Source of the DNA: Stagnihabitans tardus
Lineage (GTDB): Bacteria; Pseudomonadota; Alphaproteobacteria; Rhodobacterales; Rhodobacteraceae
Assembly: GCF_009925085.1 (NCBI RefSeq)
Contig: NZ_JAABNR010000002.1
Location: 1-64,000 of the forward strand
DNA length: 64,000 nt
Reading direction: 5' to 3'
Shown here: positions 45,757 to 53,667 of the stretch, in pieces
How positions within the stretch are numbered: the first letter of the stretch is position 1
Layout: each line of letters opens with the position of its first letter
Program-made: the position numbers and the translations under genes
Notes under the pieces: model-generated
Told to the model about the DNA's origin: nothing
Seen by the model: only the letters and a program-made list of their open reading frames with translations
The model's database searches: none

Positions 45757-45800
45757 TTGACAGAATCGACGCGGAGGGGTGGAATATGGAAACGTTTCCA
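45757..45800 (+). promoter_or_regulatory. promoter with LacI-type operator for the sugar operon
   Basis: TTGACA (45757-45762), a 17-18 base spacer and TGGAAT/GGAATA (45780-45786) make a sigma-70-like promoter. The perfect 14-bp palindrome TGGAAACGTTTCCA (45787-45800), a classic LacI-family operator with central CG, covers the expected start site 15 bases before the aldolase ATG. The LacI-type protein at 49458 is the natural ligand. The rest of the gap 45625-45756 holds only a weak GCGGGGC-type hairpin. Confidence 0.65.
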
Positions 45801-45814
45801 CATCGAGGTCCCCC

Positions 45815-46642
45815 ATGAAAGCCGCCCGCCTGAACCGCCTTTTCGCGCCCTCGGGCAATTGTTTCGACGTGGCCATCGACCATGGCATGTTCAACGAGGC
45901 CTCGTTCCTGGGCGGGATCGAGGATATGCGGAAGTCGATCCATACGGTGGCGGCGGCGGCGCCCGATGCGATCCAGCTGCCGCCGGGGACGGCGAAGATC
46001 CTGCAGGCGATCCCGGGCAAGACCCGGCCCGCCTTGGTCCTGCGCACCGATATCGCCAATGTCTATGGCACGCCCTTGCCTTCGGCCTTGTTCTCCGAGG
46101 TGATCGACCGCCCGGTCGAACAGGGGCTGGTGCTGGATGCGGCTTGCGTCGTGGTCAACCTTCTGATGCTGCCCGGCCAGCCGGAGGTCTACCGCGCCTG
46201 CGTGCGCAACGTGAATGCGCTGAAACGGGAATGCGAGATCATGGGGATGCCGCTGATGGTGGAACCCCTGGTGATGCAGGACAATGCCAAGGGCGGTTAC
46301 ATGGTGGATGGCGATATCACCAAGATCCTGCCGCTGGTGCGCCAGGCGGCGGAGCTGGGCGCCGATATCATCAAGGCCGATCCGTGCTCCAACGTGCAGG
46401 AATACCACCGCGTCATCGAGATCGCCCAGGGCCTGCCGGTGCTGGTGCGGGGCGGGGGTCGGGTCTCGGACGCGGAAATCCTGTCGCGGACCTCGGAGCT
46501 GATGGCCCAAGGCGCGCGGGGCATCGTCTATGGGCGCAATGTCGTGCAGCATCCGAACCCGGGTGGCATGACGCGGGCGCTCATGGCGATTGTCCATGAC
46601 GGGGCCTCGCCGGAAGCGGCGCTGCAGATGGTGCAGGCATGA
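45815..46642 (+). CDS. class I (DeoC/LsrF-type) aldolase family protein
   Basis: This 275-residue TIM barrel resembles the DeoC/LacD/FbaB-type aldolases that work through a Schiff base. FDVAIDHGMFNEASFLG lies near the N-terminus, EIMGMPLMVEPLV in the middle, and ELGADIIKADPCSNVQEYHR (near residues 183-202) carries the probable lysine. LVRGGGRVSDAEIL is the phosphate-binding region. The substrate is probably a phosphorylated ketose made by the kinase of the same operon. The operator palindrome lies just upstream, and the stop overlaps the next start by four bases. Confidence 0.83.
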   Translation: MKAARLNRLFAPSGNCFDVAIDHGMFNEASFLGGIEDMRKSIHTVAAAAPDAIQLPPGTAKILQAIPGKTRPALVLRTDIANVYGTPLPSALFSEVIDRPVEQGLVLDAACVVVNLLMLPGQPEVYRACVRNVNALKRECEIMGMPLMVEPLVMQDNAKGGYMVDGDITKILPLVRQAAELGADIIKADPCSNVQEYHRVIEIAQGLPVLVRGGGRVSDAEILSRTSELMAQGARGIVYGRNVVQHPNPGGMTRALMAIVHDGASPEAALQMVQA

Positions 46643-47778
46643 AGGAGATCCGCTTCGGCATCATCGGCTGCGGGCTGATGGGGCGTGAATTCGCCTCGGC
46701 CGCCGCGCGCTGGCTGCATCTGACGGGGATGCGCGCCAGGCCCCGCATCGTCTCGGTCTGCGACACCAACCCCGCGCTGATGGCTTTCTTCACCGAGAAC
46801 CTCGGCCCCATTCAGGCCACGAGTGACTACCGCGCGCTTCTGGCCAACCCGGAGGTGGACGCCGTCTATTGCGCCGTGCCCCATGTGCTGCATGCCGAGA
46901 TCTATCCGGCGATCCTGGCCGCCGGGAAGCATCTCTTTGGCGAGAAGCCCTTCGGCATGGACGCGGCCCAGAACCGGGCGATCCAGGAGGCCATCGACGC
47001 CCATCCGGGGCTGGTGGTCCGCTGCTCCTCGGAAATGCCCTTCTACCCCGGGGCGCAGAAGGTCATCGACTTTGTCCGCAGCGGTGCGGTGGGGGATATC
47101 CTCGAGGTCGAAGCCGCTTTCCTGCATTCCTCCGACATCAACCCGATGAAGCCGATCAACTGGAAGCGGATGGAGGCGGTGAACGGGGAATATGGTTGCA
47201 TGGGTGACCTGGGCATGCATGTGCTGCATGTGCCCCTGCGGTTGGGCTGGCGGCCGGAGACGGTGCAGGCCTCGCTGGTCAAACGGGTGACCCAGCGCCC
47301 GGATGGCAAGGGCAACATGGTGCCTTGCGAGACCTGGGACAATGCCACGATCACCGCGAGGGTGCCGCATGACGGCGGGCATTTCCCCATGGTGCTGAAA
47401 ACCTGGCGGATCGCGCCCGGTGAGGCGAATACCTGGAGCCTGCGGGTTCTGGGCATGAAGGGCTCGGCCTTCTTCACGACGAAAAGCCCCCGTCAGTGGC
47501 AGTTCATGCGCTATGACGGGACGCAAGCTTGGCAGACGGAAGACCTCGGCTATACGCCGCTTTTCCCCGGCATAACGGGGGGGATCTTCGAGTTCGGCTT
47601 CACCGATGCGATCCAGCAGATGTGGGCGGCCTTCGTCGATGAGCTGGCGGGAGGGGATGCCAAGGGCTTCCCCTGCGCCTCGCCGCGGGAGGCTGCCGAT
47701 CACCACGCGGTTCTGACGGCAGCCCTGACGGCGGGCCGCGAGAACCGGACGGTCGAGGTGACCTATGCGACGCTCTGA
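46639..47778 (+). CDS. Gfo/Idh/MocA-family oxidoreductase of the sugar operon
   Basis: This 379-residue protein has the Rossmann motif GIIGCGLMGREFA (residues 7-19), the FGEKPFGMD lysine motif near residues 99-107 and GDLGMHVLHVPLRLGW with the usual His. It is expected to oxidise a sugar or polyol with NAD(P). It overlaps the start of the lyxose isomerase-like gene by 14 bases and the aldolase stop by four, showing strong translational coupling. No more specific function can be read. Confidence 0.86.
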   Translation: MKEIRFGIIGCGLMGREFASAAARWLHLTGMRARPRIVSVCDTNPALMAFFTENLGPIQATSDYRALLANPEVDAVYCAVPHVLHAEIYPAILAAGKHLFGEKPFGMDAAQNRAIQEAIDAHPGLVVRCSSEMPFYPGAQKVIDFVRSGAVGDILEVEAAFLHSSDINPMKPINWKRMEAVNGEYGCMGDLGMHVLHVPLRLGWRPETVQASLVKRVTQRPDGKGNMVPCETWDNATITARVPHDGGHFPMVLKTWRIAPGEANTWSLRVLGMKGSAFFTTKSPRQWQFMRYDGTQAWQTEDLGYTPLFPGITGGIFEFGFTDAIQQMWAAFVDELAGGDAKGFPCASPREAADHHAVLTAALTAGRENRTVEVTYATL

Positions 47779-48421
47779 GATCAACGCGGCCTTGCGCGCG
47801 GCGCGGGCGCTTTGCGACGCTTACCGCTTCGCCCTGCCCGACTGGGCGGAGTGGAGCCTGGCCGATCACCAGGCCAACCCGGCGCAGTCGCGCTTTCTGG
47901 CCGGGCGGCAGATCGGCTGGGATTGCACCGACTTCGGCAGCGGAGACTTCGCGCGGCGGGGCCTGACTCTGCTGTGCCTGCGCAATGGGGTGCAGGGGGA
48001 TGCGACAGAGCGGCCCTATGCCGAGAAGCTGCTCTTTGTCGGCGAGGACCAGGAGACCCCCTTCCACGCCCATAAGGTCAAGCTCGAAGACATCATCGTG
48101 CGCGGTGGCGGCAACCTGATGGTGGAGTTTACCCGCGAGGGCTCTTTCGCCGCTGACACGATGGCCCGGGTCGATGGCGCCGAGGTCGCGGCCTTTGACG
48201 GGCCGATAAGGCTGACCGCCGGGGCCTCGATCACCATTCCGCGCGGGCTGCAGCACCGCTTCTGGGGCGAGCGCGGTTATGGGCCGGTCTTCGTGGCGGA
48301 AGTGAGCCAGTGCAATGACGACCGGGGGGACAACTTCTTCCTGGAGCCCCTGGGCAGGTTCTCGACCGTCGAGGAGGACGAGGCGCCGCTTTACCCCCTG
48401 TGGAACGAGGTTTCGGTGTGA
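47765..48421 (+). CDS. D-lyxose ketol-isomerase-like cupin protein
   Basis: This 218-residue protein belongs to the D-lyxose/D-mannose isomerase cupin family. The metal-binding motif TPFHAHKVKLEDIIVRGGG (near residues 97-115) keeps both histidines and the glutamate, and a third histidine sits in PRGLQHRFWGE. These enzymes interconvert D-lyxose and D-xylulose or D-mannose and D-fructose. With a sugar kinase and an aldolase in the same operon this suggests a rare-sugar route, with the exact sugar unknown. Its stop overlaps the GTG start of the kinase gene. Confidence 0.82.
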   Translation: MRRSEINAALRAARALCDAYRFALPDWAEWSLADHQANPAQSRFLAGRQIGWDCTDFGSGDFARRGLTLLCLRNGVQGDATERPYAEKLLFVGEDQETPFHAHKVKLEDIIVRGGGNLMVEFTREGSFAADTMARVDGAEVAAFDGPIRLTAGASITIPRGLQHRFWGERGYGPVFVAEVSQCNDDRGDNFFLEPLGRFSTVEEDEAPLYPLWNEVSV

Positions 48422-49398
48422 GCAGTCTTAAGGACAAGGCCATCGCCTGCGCGGGCAACTGGATCGTGGATATCGTCCAGACCATCGACACCTGGCCGCA
48501 GAAAAGCGACTTGGTCCATATAAGGCACGAGGTCATGGGAGTGGGCGGCGGGGCGGCCAACGTGGTGCTGGACCTCGCGGCCTTTGACGCGGGCCTGCGG
48601 CTTTATGCCGTGGGGCTGGTGGGGGGGGACGCCCATGCGGGGCTCTGCCGCAGCGCCTGCGATGCGGCAGGGGTGGATCGGCGCTGGCTGAAGACCAGTG
48701 CCACCGCGATGACCGCCCATACCCAGGTGATGAATGTGCCGGGCGACAGCCGGACGTTTTTCTATCACCCCGGCTGCAACGATGCCCTGACCGAAGCCGA
48801 TATCCCGGTCGAAGAGATGGCCGCAGAAGGGGTGGGGATCTTTTACCTCGGTTACATCAATCTGCTGGGGGCCTTGGACGCGCTGGAAGGGGGCACGACC
48901 GGGGCGGCGCGGATTCTCTCCCGGGCAAGGGCTTGCGGGATGGTGACGGTGGTGGACCTCGTCTCTGCCGACACGTCGACCTTTGCGGCCACGGTGATGG
49001 CGGCCCTGCCGACTGTGGATTATCTCTTTCTGAACGAAGTGGAGGCGGCGCGGACACTGGGTCGGCCGCCGATCCCGGCCGGGGATCGGGCGGGGCTGGA
49101 GGCTGCGGCGCGGGCATTGCAGGCGGCGGGGGCGGGGCGGGTTGTTCTGCACACCGGCCAGGGGGCGCTGTGGTTCGACGGGGCGCCGCTTTGGGCCGAG
49201 CCCTGTGCCGTGGCGCCTGGGGATATCGTCAGCCCGGTCGGCGCGGGCGATGCCTTTTGCGCAGGCGCGCTTTACGGGATCCACCAGGGTTGGGATGCGG
49301 GGCGCTGCCTGTCGCTGGCGCATCGGGCGGCGGCGGCCTCGTTGAAGGGGGCGACGGCGACGGAGGGGATACCTCCCTTGCGGGTTCTCCTGGGCTGA
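48418..49398 (+). CDS. PfkB-family carbohydrate kinase
   Basis: This 326-residue ribokinase-type enzyme has MGVGGGAANVVLDLAAF near residues 41-57, DLVSADTSTF near residue 180, NEVEAARTLG near residue 205, and the catalytic SPVGAGDAFCAGALYGI motif near residue 271 with its Asp base. It would phosphorylate the ketose made by the isomerase. I choose GTG at 48418 because it gives the usual GTGA overlap with the previous stop and has GAGG six bases before it. An in-frame GTG at 48400 is possible. It ends the operon, followed by a hairpin. Confidence 0.87.
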   Translation: MSSLKDKAIACAGNWIVDIVQTIDTWPQKSDLVHIRHEVMGVGGGAANVVLDLAAFDAGLRLYAVGLVGGDAHAGLCRSACDAAGVDRRWLKTSATAMTAHTQVMNVPGDSRTFFYHPGCNDALTEADIPVEEMAAEGVGIFYLGYINLLGALDALEGGTTGAARILSRARACGMVTVVDLVSADTSTFAATVMAALPTVDYLFLNEVEAARTLGRPPIPAGDRAGLEAAARALQAAGAGRVVLHTGQGALWFDGAPLWAEPCAVAPGDIVSPVGAGDAFCAGALYGIHQGWDAGRCLSLAHRAAAASLKGATATEGIPPLRVLLG

Positions 49399-49404
49399 GG
49401 GCGC

Positions 49405-49438
49405 TTGGGGGCGCTGCCCCCAAACCCCCGGGATATTT
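49405..49438 (+). terminator. Rhodobacterales-type GC hairpin with GGGATATTT tail
   Basis: TTGGGGGC (49405-49412) pairs with GCCCCCAA (49416-49423) around a 3-base loop and is followed by ACCCCCGGGATATTT. It sits between the convergent kinase and LacI genes and probably ends transcription. The same arrangement (AAATATCCC next to a GGGGGT hairpin) recurs at 59561-59598. Confidence 0.6.
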
Positions 49439-49457
49439 GGGCCAGTGTGAAAGGGGC

Positions 49458-50429
49458 TCAGGTCGTCTCGCGCCGGACCAGGCGCAGGGCGAAGGGGGCG
49501 GGCGGGGGGAGGGGCGCTCCGGTCATCAGGCCGATGAGCTGGGCCGTGGCGGCCGCGGCGATCTCTCGCAGGGGTTGAGAGATGGTGGTCAGCGCGGGCA
49601 GGACATAGGCCGCCGCCGGAAGGTCGTCGAAGCCGATGACGGCAAGGTCGGCGGGCACCCGGAGCCCGCGTCCGATCGCGGCATGGATGGCACCGATGGC
49701 CGCGATATCGGTCGTGCCGATCAGCGCGGTGGGGGAGGTCTCCAGCACGTCCTCGGCCAGGGCGCGGCAGGCGTCGAAGTCATGGACCGGGCCAAGCGCC
49801 ACGGCAACCGGCGAGTGGCCCGCCTCGGCCAGGCGCTCCAGCGCGCCGGCCAGCCTGGCCTGGATCGGGGCGCTATGGGCGGGGGCTCCGATCACCGCGA
49901 TGCGGCTGTGGCCCTGGTCGAGGAGATGGCCCGCCATCAGCCGCCCCCCCGCATGGTGATCGGCCCCGACCTTGACCGCCGCGAGCCCCGGCAGGTCGCG
50001 GTCCAGCGCCACGACGGGCACTCCGGCCAGACGCCCGTATTGGTCGCCATCCGCCAGGACCGAGGCCGCGATGACGCCGTCCACCCCTTGGGAGAGGAGG
50101 GTGGAGATATAGCGCTCTTCGGCCGCAGCGCTTTCATCGGTGCAGCAGATCAGCGCCTGGTAGCCGGCCTGGAACAGGGCCTGTTCGATGACATGGGCCA
50201 AGATGGCGAAGAAGGGCACGTCCAGCGCCGGAAGAAGGACGCCTACCATGCGGCTTTCGCCCGACCGCAGGCGCCGCGCGCCCGCGTTGGGCAGGAAGCC
50301 CAGTTCGGCGATGGCCTCTTGCACCCGGGCGCGGGAGGCCTCGCTGACATAGCCTGAGCCGTTGATCACCCGGCTGACCGTGGCGGGCGAGGTGCCCGAG
50401 CGCCGCGCGATGTCCTTGATGCTGGCCAT
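49458..50429 (-). CDS. LacI-family regulator of the sugar operon
   Basis: This 323-residue protein has the helix-turn-helix SIKDIARRSGTSPATVSRVI (residues 3-22), the hinge near residues 50-57 (ARRLRSGES), and the sugar-binding domain (VGVLLPALDVPFFAILAHVI, GTTDIAAIGAIHAA, DLAVIGFDDLP). It converges with the sugar operon and is the probable repressor acting at 45787-45800. Its start codon directly abuts the stop of nrsF with no good ribosome site between. It may therefore also be read through from the sigma-F promoter. Confidence 0.9.
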   Translation of the reverse strand: MASIKDIARRSGTSPATVSRVINGSGYVSEASRARVQEAIAELGFLPNAGARRLRSGESRMVGVLLPALDVPFFAILAHVIEQALFQAGYQALICCTDESAAAEERYISTLLSQGVDGVIAASVLADGDQYGRLAGVPVVALDRDLPGLAAVKVGADHHAGGRLMAGHLLDQGHSRIAVIGAPAHSAPIQARLAGALERLAEAGHSPVAVALGPVHDFDACRALAEDVLETSPTALIGTTDIAAIGAIHAAIGRGLRVPADLAVIGFDDLPAAAYVLPALTTISQPLREIAAAATAQLIGLMTGAPLPPPAPFALRLVRRETT

Positions 50430-51059
50430 CTACCAGCGCGCCAGCCGGGGGGCGAGAAGCGCGCCCAGTGCGGCGAGGCCGAGGACCGCCGCGTTATACC
50501 AGACCGCGACGAAAAGCGGGGAGTCGTCGGTGCAATGCAGGGCGTATAGCGTGGCCGCGATGCCGCCAGAGGCCAGGCCCGCCAGGGCTCCGGCCCGGGG
50601 CAGGTCGGTGGGGGCAGCGCGGCGCAGGAAGCCCAGGAAGACCGCGAGGGGGGCCAGGCCGATCAGCGTGACCAGGGCCAGGCAGGCCCAGTTGTGCTGG
50701 CCCATCAGGGCGGGGAACCTTGCCTCGGGCGGCAGGGTCAGTCCCTCGGCCAGGGCGCCCGCCATGAGCGCCAGGGCGACGAGCCAGAGCGCCCGCCCCG
50801 CACGACCTCCGGGCCGCGACAGGGCGCGCAAGAGGGGCAGCGCGGTCAGGGCGACCAAAAGCGCCATGCCCATCTTGAAGCCGAAACGCCATTGACCCAT
50901 GGCCGCGCCCAGATCGGCGCGCGGTGACAGAAGCGCCGCGAAGACCGTGAGCGCCAGGGCAATCCCGAGGCCAAGCGCCAGGGCCCAGCGGGCGCCGAAG
51001 CCCGGGCCCCGGGGGGCTGCATCCTCGGCCAATGCCTTGATCAGAGAGCGCGTCTCCAT
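50430..51059 (-). CDS. nrsF: NrsF-type membrane anti-sigma factor (DUF1109)
   Basis: This 209-residue protein has six hydrophobic helices and belongs to the DUF1109/NrsF family. In Caulobacter, NrsF holds the sigma factor SigF inactive at the inner membrane until metal stress. A short cytoplasmic N-terminus (METRSLIKALAEDAAPR) should hold the sigma factor. Cys residues sit in loops (QHNWACLALV and LYALHCTDDSPLF), and in the family cysteines are thought to matter for sensing. It starts three bases after the sigF stop. The adjacent promoters and the divergent bufferin operon agree with this role. Confidence 0.9.
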   Translation of the reverse strand: METRSLIKALAEDAAPRGPGFGARWALALGLGIALALTVFAALLSPRADLGAAMGQWRFGFKMGMALLVALTALPLLRALSRPGGRAGRALWLVALALMAGALAEGLTLPPEARFPALMGQHNWACLALVTLIGLAPLAVFLGFLRRAAPTDLPRAGALAGLASGGIAATLYALHCTDDSPLFVAVWYNAAVLGLAALGALLAPRLARW

Positions 51060-51062
51060 CGC

Positions 51063-51590
51063 CTAACCCCTTGCAAAATGGCGCGAAATCGCGGCCAGTC
51101 CCCGGTGCAGCGCCACCCGCACCGCCGTCTCCGTCATGCCCAGCACGCTGGCGGTTTCCGATATCGTCCGCCCCTCGACCGAGATCGAGGCGACCACCGC
51201 CTTCTGCCCCGGCCCCAAAAGCCCCAGGGCCCGGCCGATCTCGCGGTCCGACACCGTCTCGGCCTCGGGCTGCGGCAGGGTCTCGATGAAATCGCCGATG
51301 TCGAGCTCGACCCGGCGCCCCTTGCGGCGGAAAGCGTCGATCATCTTGTAACGCGCGATGGCATGGACCCAGGGCAGCACGGGTTGCCCCGCATCCCATG
51401 TGTCGCGCTTCAGATGGATGGCCAGCAAAGTCTCTTGCACGATATCCTCGGCCTCGGTCCCGATCTTGCGCCACAATGTCCCGCGCAATCGCCCGGCGAC
51501 GCGCTCCAGGAAATCGGCATAGGCCCGCTGGTCCCCGGCGATGGCAGCGCGCAGGGAGTGCGACAGGCTTTCTTCCAGGCCGTCCGACAT
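51063..51590 (-). CDS. sigF: extracytoplasmic-function sigma factor, SigF type
   Basis: This 175-residue ECF sigma factor has region 2 (RKIGTEAEDIVQETLLAIHL, then WVHAIARYKMIDAFRRKGRR, which melts the -10 box) and region 4 (GRTISETASVLGMTETAVRVALHRGLAAI, split here for clarity into HTH and tail). The pair with NrsF and the divergent DUF2282 operon identify it as SigF-like. I use the ATG at 51590 because AGGAGGG lies six bases before it. A promoter resembling the bufferin promoter lies just upstream, so it probably activates its own gene. Confidence 0.92.
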   Translation of the reverse strand: MSDGLEESLSHSLRAAIAGDQRAYADFLERVAGRLRGTLWRKIGTEAEDIVQETLLAIHLKRDTWDAGQPVLPWVHAIARYKMIDAFRRKGRRVELDIGDFIETLPQPEAETVSDREIGRALGLLGPGQKAVVASISVEGRTISETASVLGMTETAVRVALHRGLAAISRHFARG

Positions 51591-51611
51591 GCAGGCCCTC
51601 CTGTAACCCAA

Positions 51612-51636
51612 TACGAGGCGCAGGGGCGATTGTTAC
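51612..51636 (-). promoter_or_regulatory. ECF-type promoter of sigF
   Basis: On the minus strand GTAACA (51631-51636), a 15-base spacer and CGTA (51612-51615) form an ECF-type promoter about 22 bases before the sigF start. It resembles the SigF consensus GTAACC-N16-CGAA that I recall from Caulobacter. Confidence 0.6.
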
Positions 51637-51694
51637 ATCCCGCCCGCAGAAAAAGCCATGACGGTCACGACCGCGTGACAGCGCTGAAACCGGC

Positions 51695-51720
51695 GTAACG
51701 AAAGGGGCCCGGGCCGCGAA
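51695..51720 (+). promoter_or_regulatory. SigF-type promoter of the bufferin operon
   Basis: GTAACG (51695-51700), exactly 16 bases and CGAA (51717-51720) match the recalled SigF promoter GTAACC-N16-CGAA with one mismatch. It lies 50 bases before the BufA start codon, leaving an untranslated leader of roughly 45 bases with the ribosome site GGAGG at its end. Confidence 0.75.
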
Positions 51721-51770
51721 GTGGTTTGCAAGCGACCCACGACGGGCCGCTGATAACCGGAGGATACCAG

Positions 51771-52052
51771 ATGAACCGTTCGATCCTGACCCTGTCGCTT
51801 GCCGCTTCCCTGGCCGGGGCCCTTGCCGCCCAGGCCGCTCCGATGACCGAGGACCAGATGATGGGCATGGAGAAGTGCTATGGCATCGCGCTGAAGGGGC
51901 AGAACGACTGCGCCGCCGGGGCAGGGACGACCTGCGCGGGGACCTCGACCAAGGATTACGACGCCGCCGCCTGGAAGGCCGTGCCCGCGGGCACCTGCAC
52001 GACGATGAACGTCGAGGGCCACATGGGCATGCTGGAGCCGATGAAGAGCTGA
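51771..52052 (+). CDS. bufA: bufferin precursor peptide (DUF2282)
   Basis: This 93-residue protein has a Sec-type signal peptide ([20 protein letters not shown], cleavage near AQA-AP at residue 23) and four cysteines: Cys36, Cys47, Cys55 and Cys76. These lie in the DUF2282 pattern [22 protein letters not shown] and VPAGTC. Bufferins are exported peptides in which the BufB enzyme converts cysteines to heterocycles, and they chelate copper and help cells survive metal stress. The C-terminal tail is rich in Met with one His ([12 protein letters not shown]), which may add soft-metal ligands. GGAGGATACCAG precedes the ATG. It is the first gene of a SigF-type operon. Confidence 0.92.
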   Translation: MNRSILTLSLAASLAGALAAQAAPMTEDQMMGMEKCYGIALKGQNDCAAGAGTTCAGTSTKDYDAAAWKAVPAGTCTTMNVEGHMGMLEPMKS

Positions 52053-52058
52053 GGCCCT

Positions 52059-52084
52059 GGGGAGGCCCTGCCCCGGGCCTCCCC
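52059..52084 (+). terminator. stable hairpin between bufA and bufB
   Basis: A perfect 10-bp stem (GGGGAGGCCC and GGGCCTCCCC) with loop TGCCCC lies six bases after the bufA stop and 57 before the bufB start. No T run follows, so it is probably a partial attenuator or an RNA-stabilising stem that lets the peptide outnumber its enzyme. Confidence 0.6.
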
Positions 52085-52140
52085 CCTTCGCGCCGCAGAG
52101 GCTGCCCCGCCTCGACCCTTCCGACAAAGCCGGAGAGATC

Positions 52141-52959
52141 ATGTCCCTGCCCCCCGCCATCGGCCTTGGCCTGAAGCCCGCCCATTACGAGGTCATCCTC
52201 GAGACCCGCCCCGACCTTGGTTTCTTCGAAATCCATGCCGAGAACTATATGGGCGCGGGCGGTCCGCCCCATGCCTGGCTGGAACGGATCGCCGCGCTTT
52301 ATCCCCTGTCGCTGCATGGCGTCGGCCTCTCGATCGGGGGGGAGAGCCTGGACCCGGCGCATCTGGCCCGGCTGCGGCGGCTCGTCGACCGCTACAAGCC
52401 GGCGGAGTTCTCGGAACACTTGGCCTGGTCCAGCCATGGCGTCTTCTTCAACGACCTTCTGCCCTTGCCCTATACCGAGGCGACGCTTGCCCGTATCTGC
52501 AGCCATATCGACCAGGTGCAGGACGCCCTGGGGCGGCGGATGCTGCTGGAGAACCCCTCGACCTATGTGACCTTTGCGGAAAGCCGCATCGAAGAGACCG
52601 ATTTCCTGCGCGAGATCGTCAGGCGGACGGGCTGCGGGCTGCTTCTGGATGTCAACAACGTCATGGTGTCCTGCACCAACCAGGAGATCGACCCTTGGGC
52701 CTATCTCGACCGCTTCCCGATGGAGGCGGTGGGGGAGCTGCATATGGCCGGCCATGACGAGGATGACGGCGTGCTGATCGACGCCCATGCCAGCCCGGCC
52801 ACCCCCGGCGTGCTGGCGCTTTATGACCGGGTGCTGGCGCAGACCGGCCCCATGGCCACGCTGATCGAATGGGACAATGACGTGCCTGATTTCCCGACCC
52901 TGATGGCCGAGGCCGCGCGGGTGGCGCGTCACCTCGGCGCCCACGCGGAGGCGGCCTGA
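52141..52959 (+). CDS. bufB: BufB, multinuclear iron-dependent oxidase (MNIO, DUF692)
   Basis: This 272-residue TIM barrel is of the DUF692 family that modifies cysteines in metallophore precursor peptides. Expected metal-ligand segments are present in order: [10 protein letters not shown] (near residue 28), [19 protein letters not shown] (near 95), [14 protein letters not shown] (near 136), [20 protein letters not shown] (near 202), [10 protein letters not shown] and LIEWDNDVP. It should convert Cys residues of BufA using iron and oxygen. The BufC gene starts on the next base after its stop, the usual pairing. Confidence 0.93.
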   Translation: MSLPPAIGLGLKPAHYEVILETRPDLGFFEIHAENYMGAGGPPHAWLERIAALYPLSLHGVGLSIGGESLDPAHLARLRRLVDRYKPAEFSEHLAWSSHGVFFNDLLPLPYTEATLARICSHIDQVQDALGRRMLLENPSTYVTFAESRIEETDFLREIVRRTGCGLLLDVNNVMVSCTNQEIDPWAYLDRFPMEAVGELHMAGHDEDDGVLIDAHASPATPGVLALYDRVLAQTGPMATLIEWDNDVPDFPTLMAEAARVARHLGAHAEAA

Positions 52960-53667
52960 ATGGATCACGCCTCTTTCGCGGCGGGGCTTCTGGGCGGCGC
53001 GGCGCCTGTGGGGATCTCTGACCCCGCGCGCTTTGCGATCTACCGCAACAATGTCCATGTTGGCCTTTTGGCCGCCCTCTCCGCGCGCTTTCCGGTGACC
53101 GAGGCAGTGCTGGGGCCCGCCTTCTTCCGCGAGGCCGCCCGGGCGTTTCTGCGGCAAAGCCCGCCCCTGACCCCGGTGCTCGCCGATTGGGGCGAGGACT
53201 TCCCGGACCACCTCTCCCACCTGGCCGAGGTGCCCGCCTATGTCCCAGACCTCGCCCGCCTGGAGGCCGCCTGGACCCGCGCCTATCACGCCGCCGATGC
53301 GGCGCCCCTGACGCTGGAGGGCCTCGCCAGCCTCGACCTCGACCGGGGGATGGCGCTGCATCCGGCGGCGCAGGTCCTGGCCTCGGCCTGGCCCGTGGGG
53401 CGCATCTGGGCGGCGCATCAGGGCAACACGGCGCAAGAACGGTTCAGCGGAGCCGATGCGGTGCTGGTGACGCGGCCTGCGCTTGCAGTCGGCGTCCATA
53501 TCCTGCCGCCTGCCGACCTCGCCTTCCTGGCCGCGCTGCAAAGGGGGCAATCGCTGGCCGATGCCGTCCCCGATGACCCCGGTTTCGACTTCGGCCGCGC
53601 GCTGATCGGACTGACCGCGCTGGGCGCTTTTGCCCAGGGCCCGCACCTTCAAGGAGACCCAAGATGA
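52960..53667 (+). CDS. bufC: BufC, partner protein of the MNIO enzyme (DUF2063)
   Basis: This 235-residue protein is of the DUF2063/HvfC-BufC family. The N-terminal domain shows RFAIYRNNVHVGLLAALSAR (near residues 24-43) and PVTEAVLGPAFFREAARAFL. The second half includes PAYVPDLARLEAAWTRAYHA (near residue 90) and a beta-rich C-terminal domain. It is thought to bring the leader or core of the BufA peptide to BufB. Its stop overlaps the DoxX start by four bases. Confidence 0.92.
   Translation: MDHASFAAGLLGGAAPVGISDPARFAIYRNNVHVGLLAALSARFPVTEAVLGPAFFREAARAFLRQSPPLTPVLADWGEDFPDHLSHLAEVPAYVPDLARLEAAWTRAYHAADAAPLTLEGLASLDLDRGMALHPAAQVLASAWPVGRIWAAHQGNTAQERFSGADAVLVTRPALAVGVHILPPADLAFLAALQRGQSLADAVPDDPGFDFGRALIGLTALGAFAQGPHLQGDPR

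Noticed and set aside
50494-53652. A 1052-residue minus-strand frame across the bufferin locus
   Set aside because: It is antisense to four recognised genes (sigF is in another frame), so it cannot be the coding strand.
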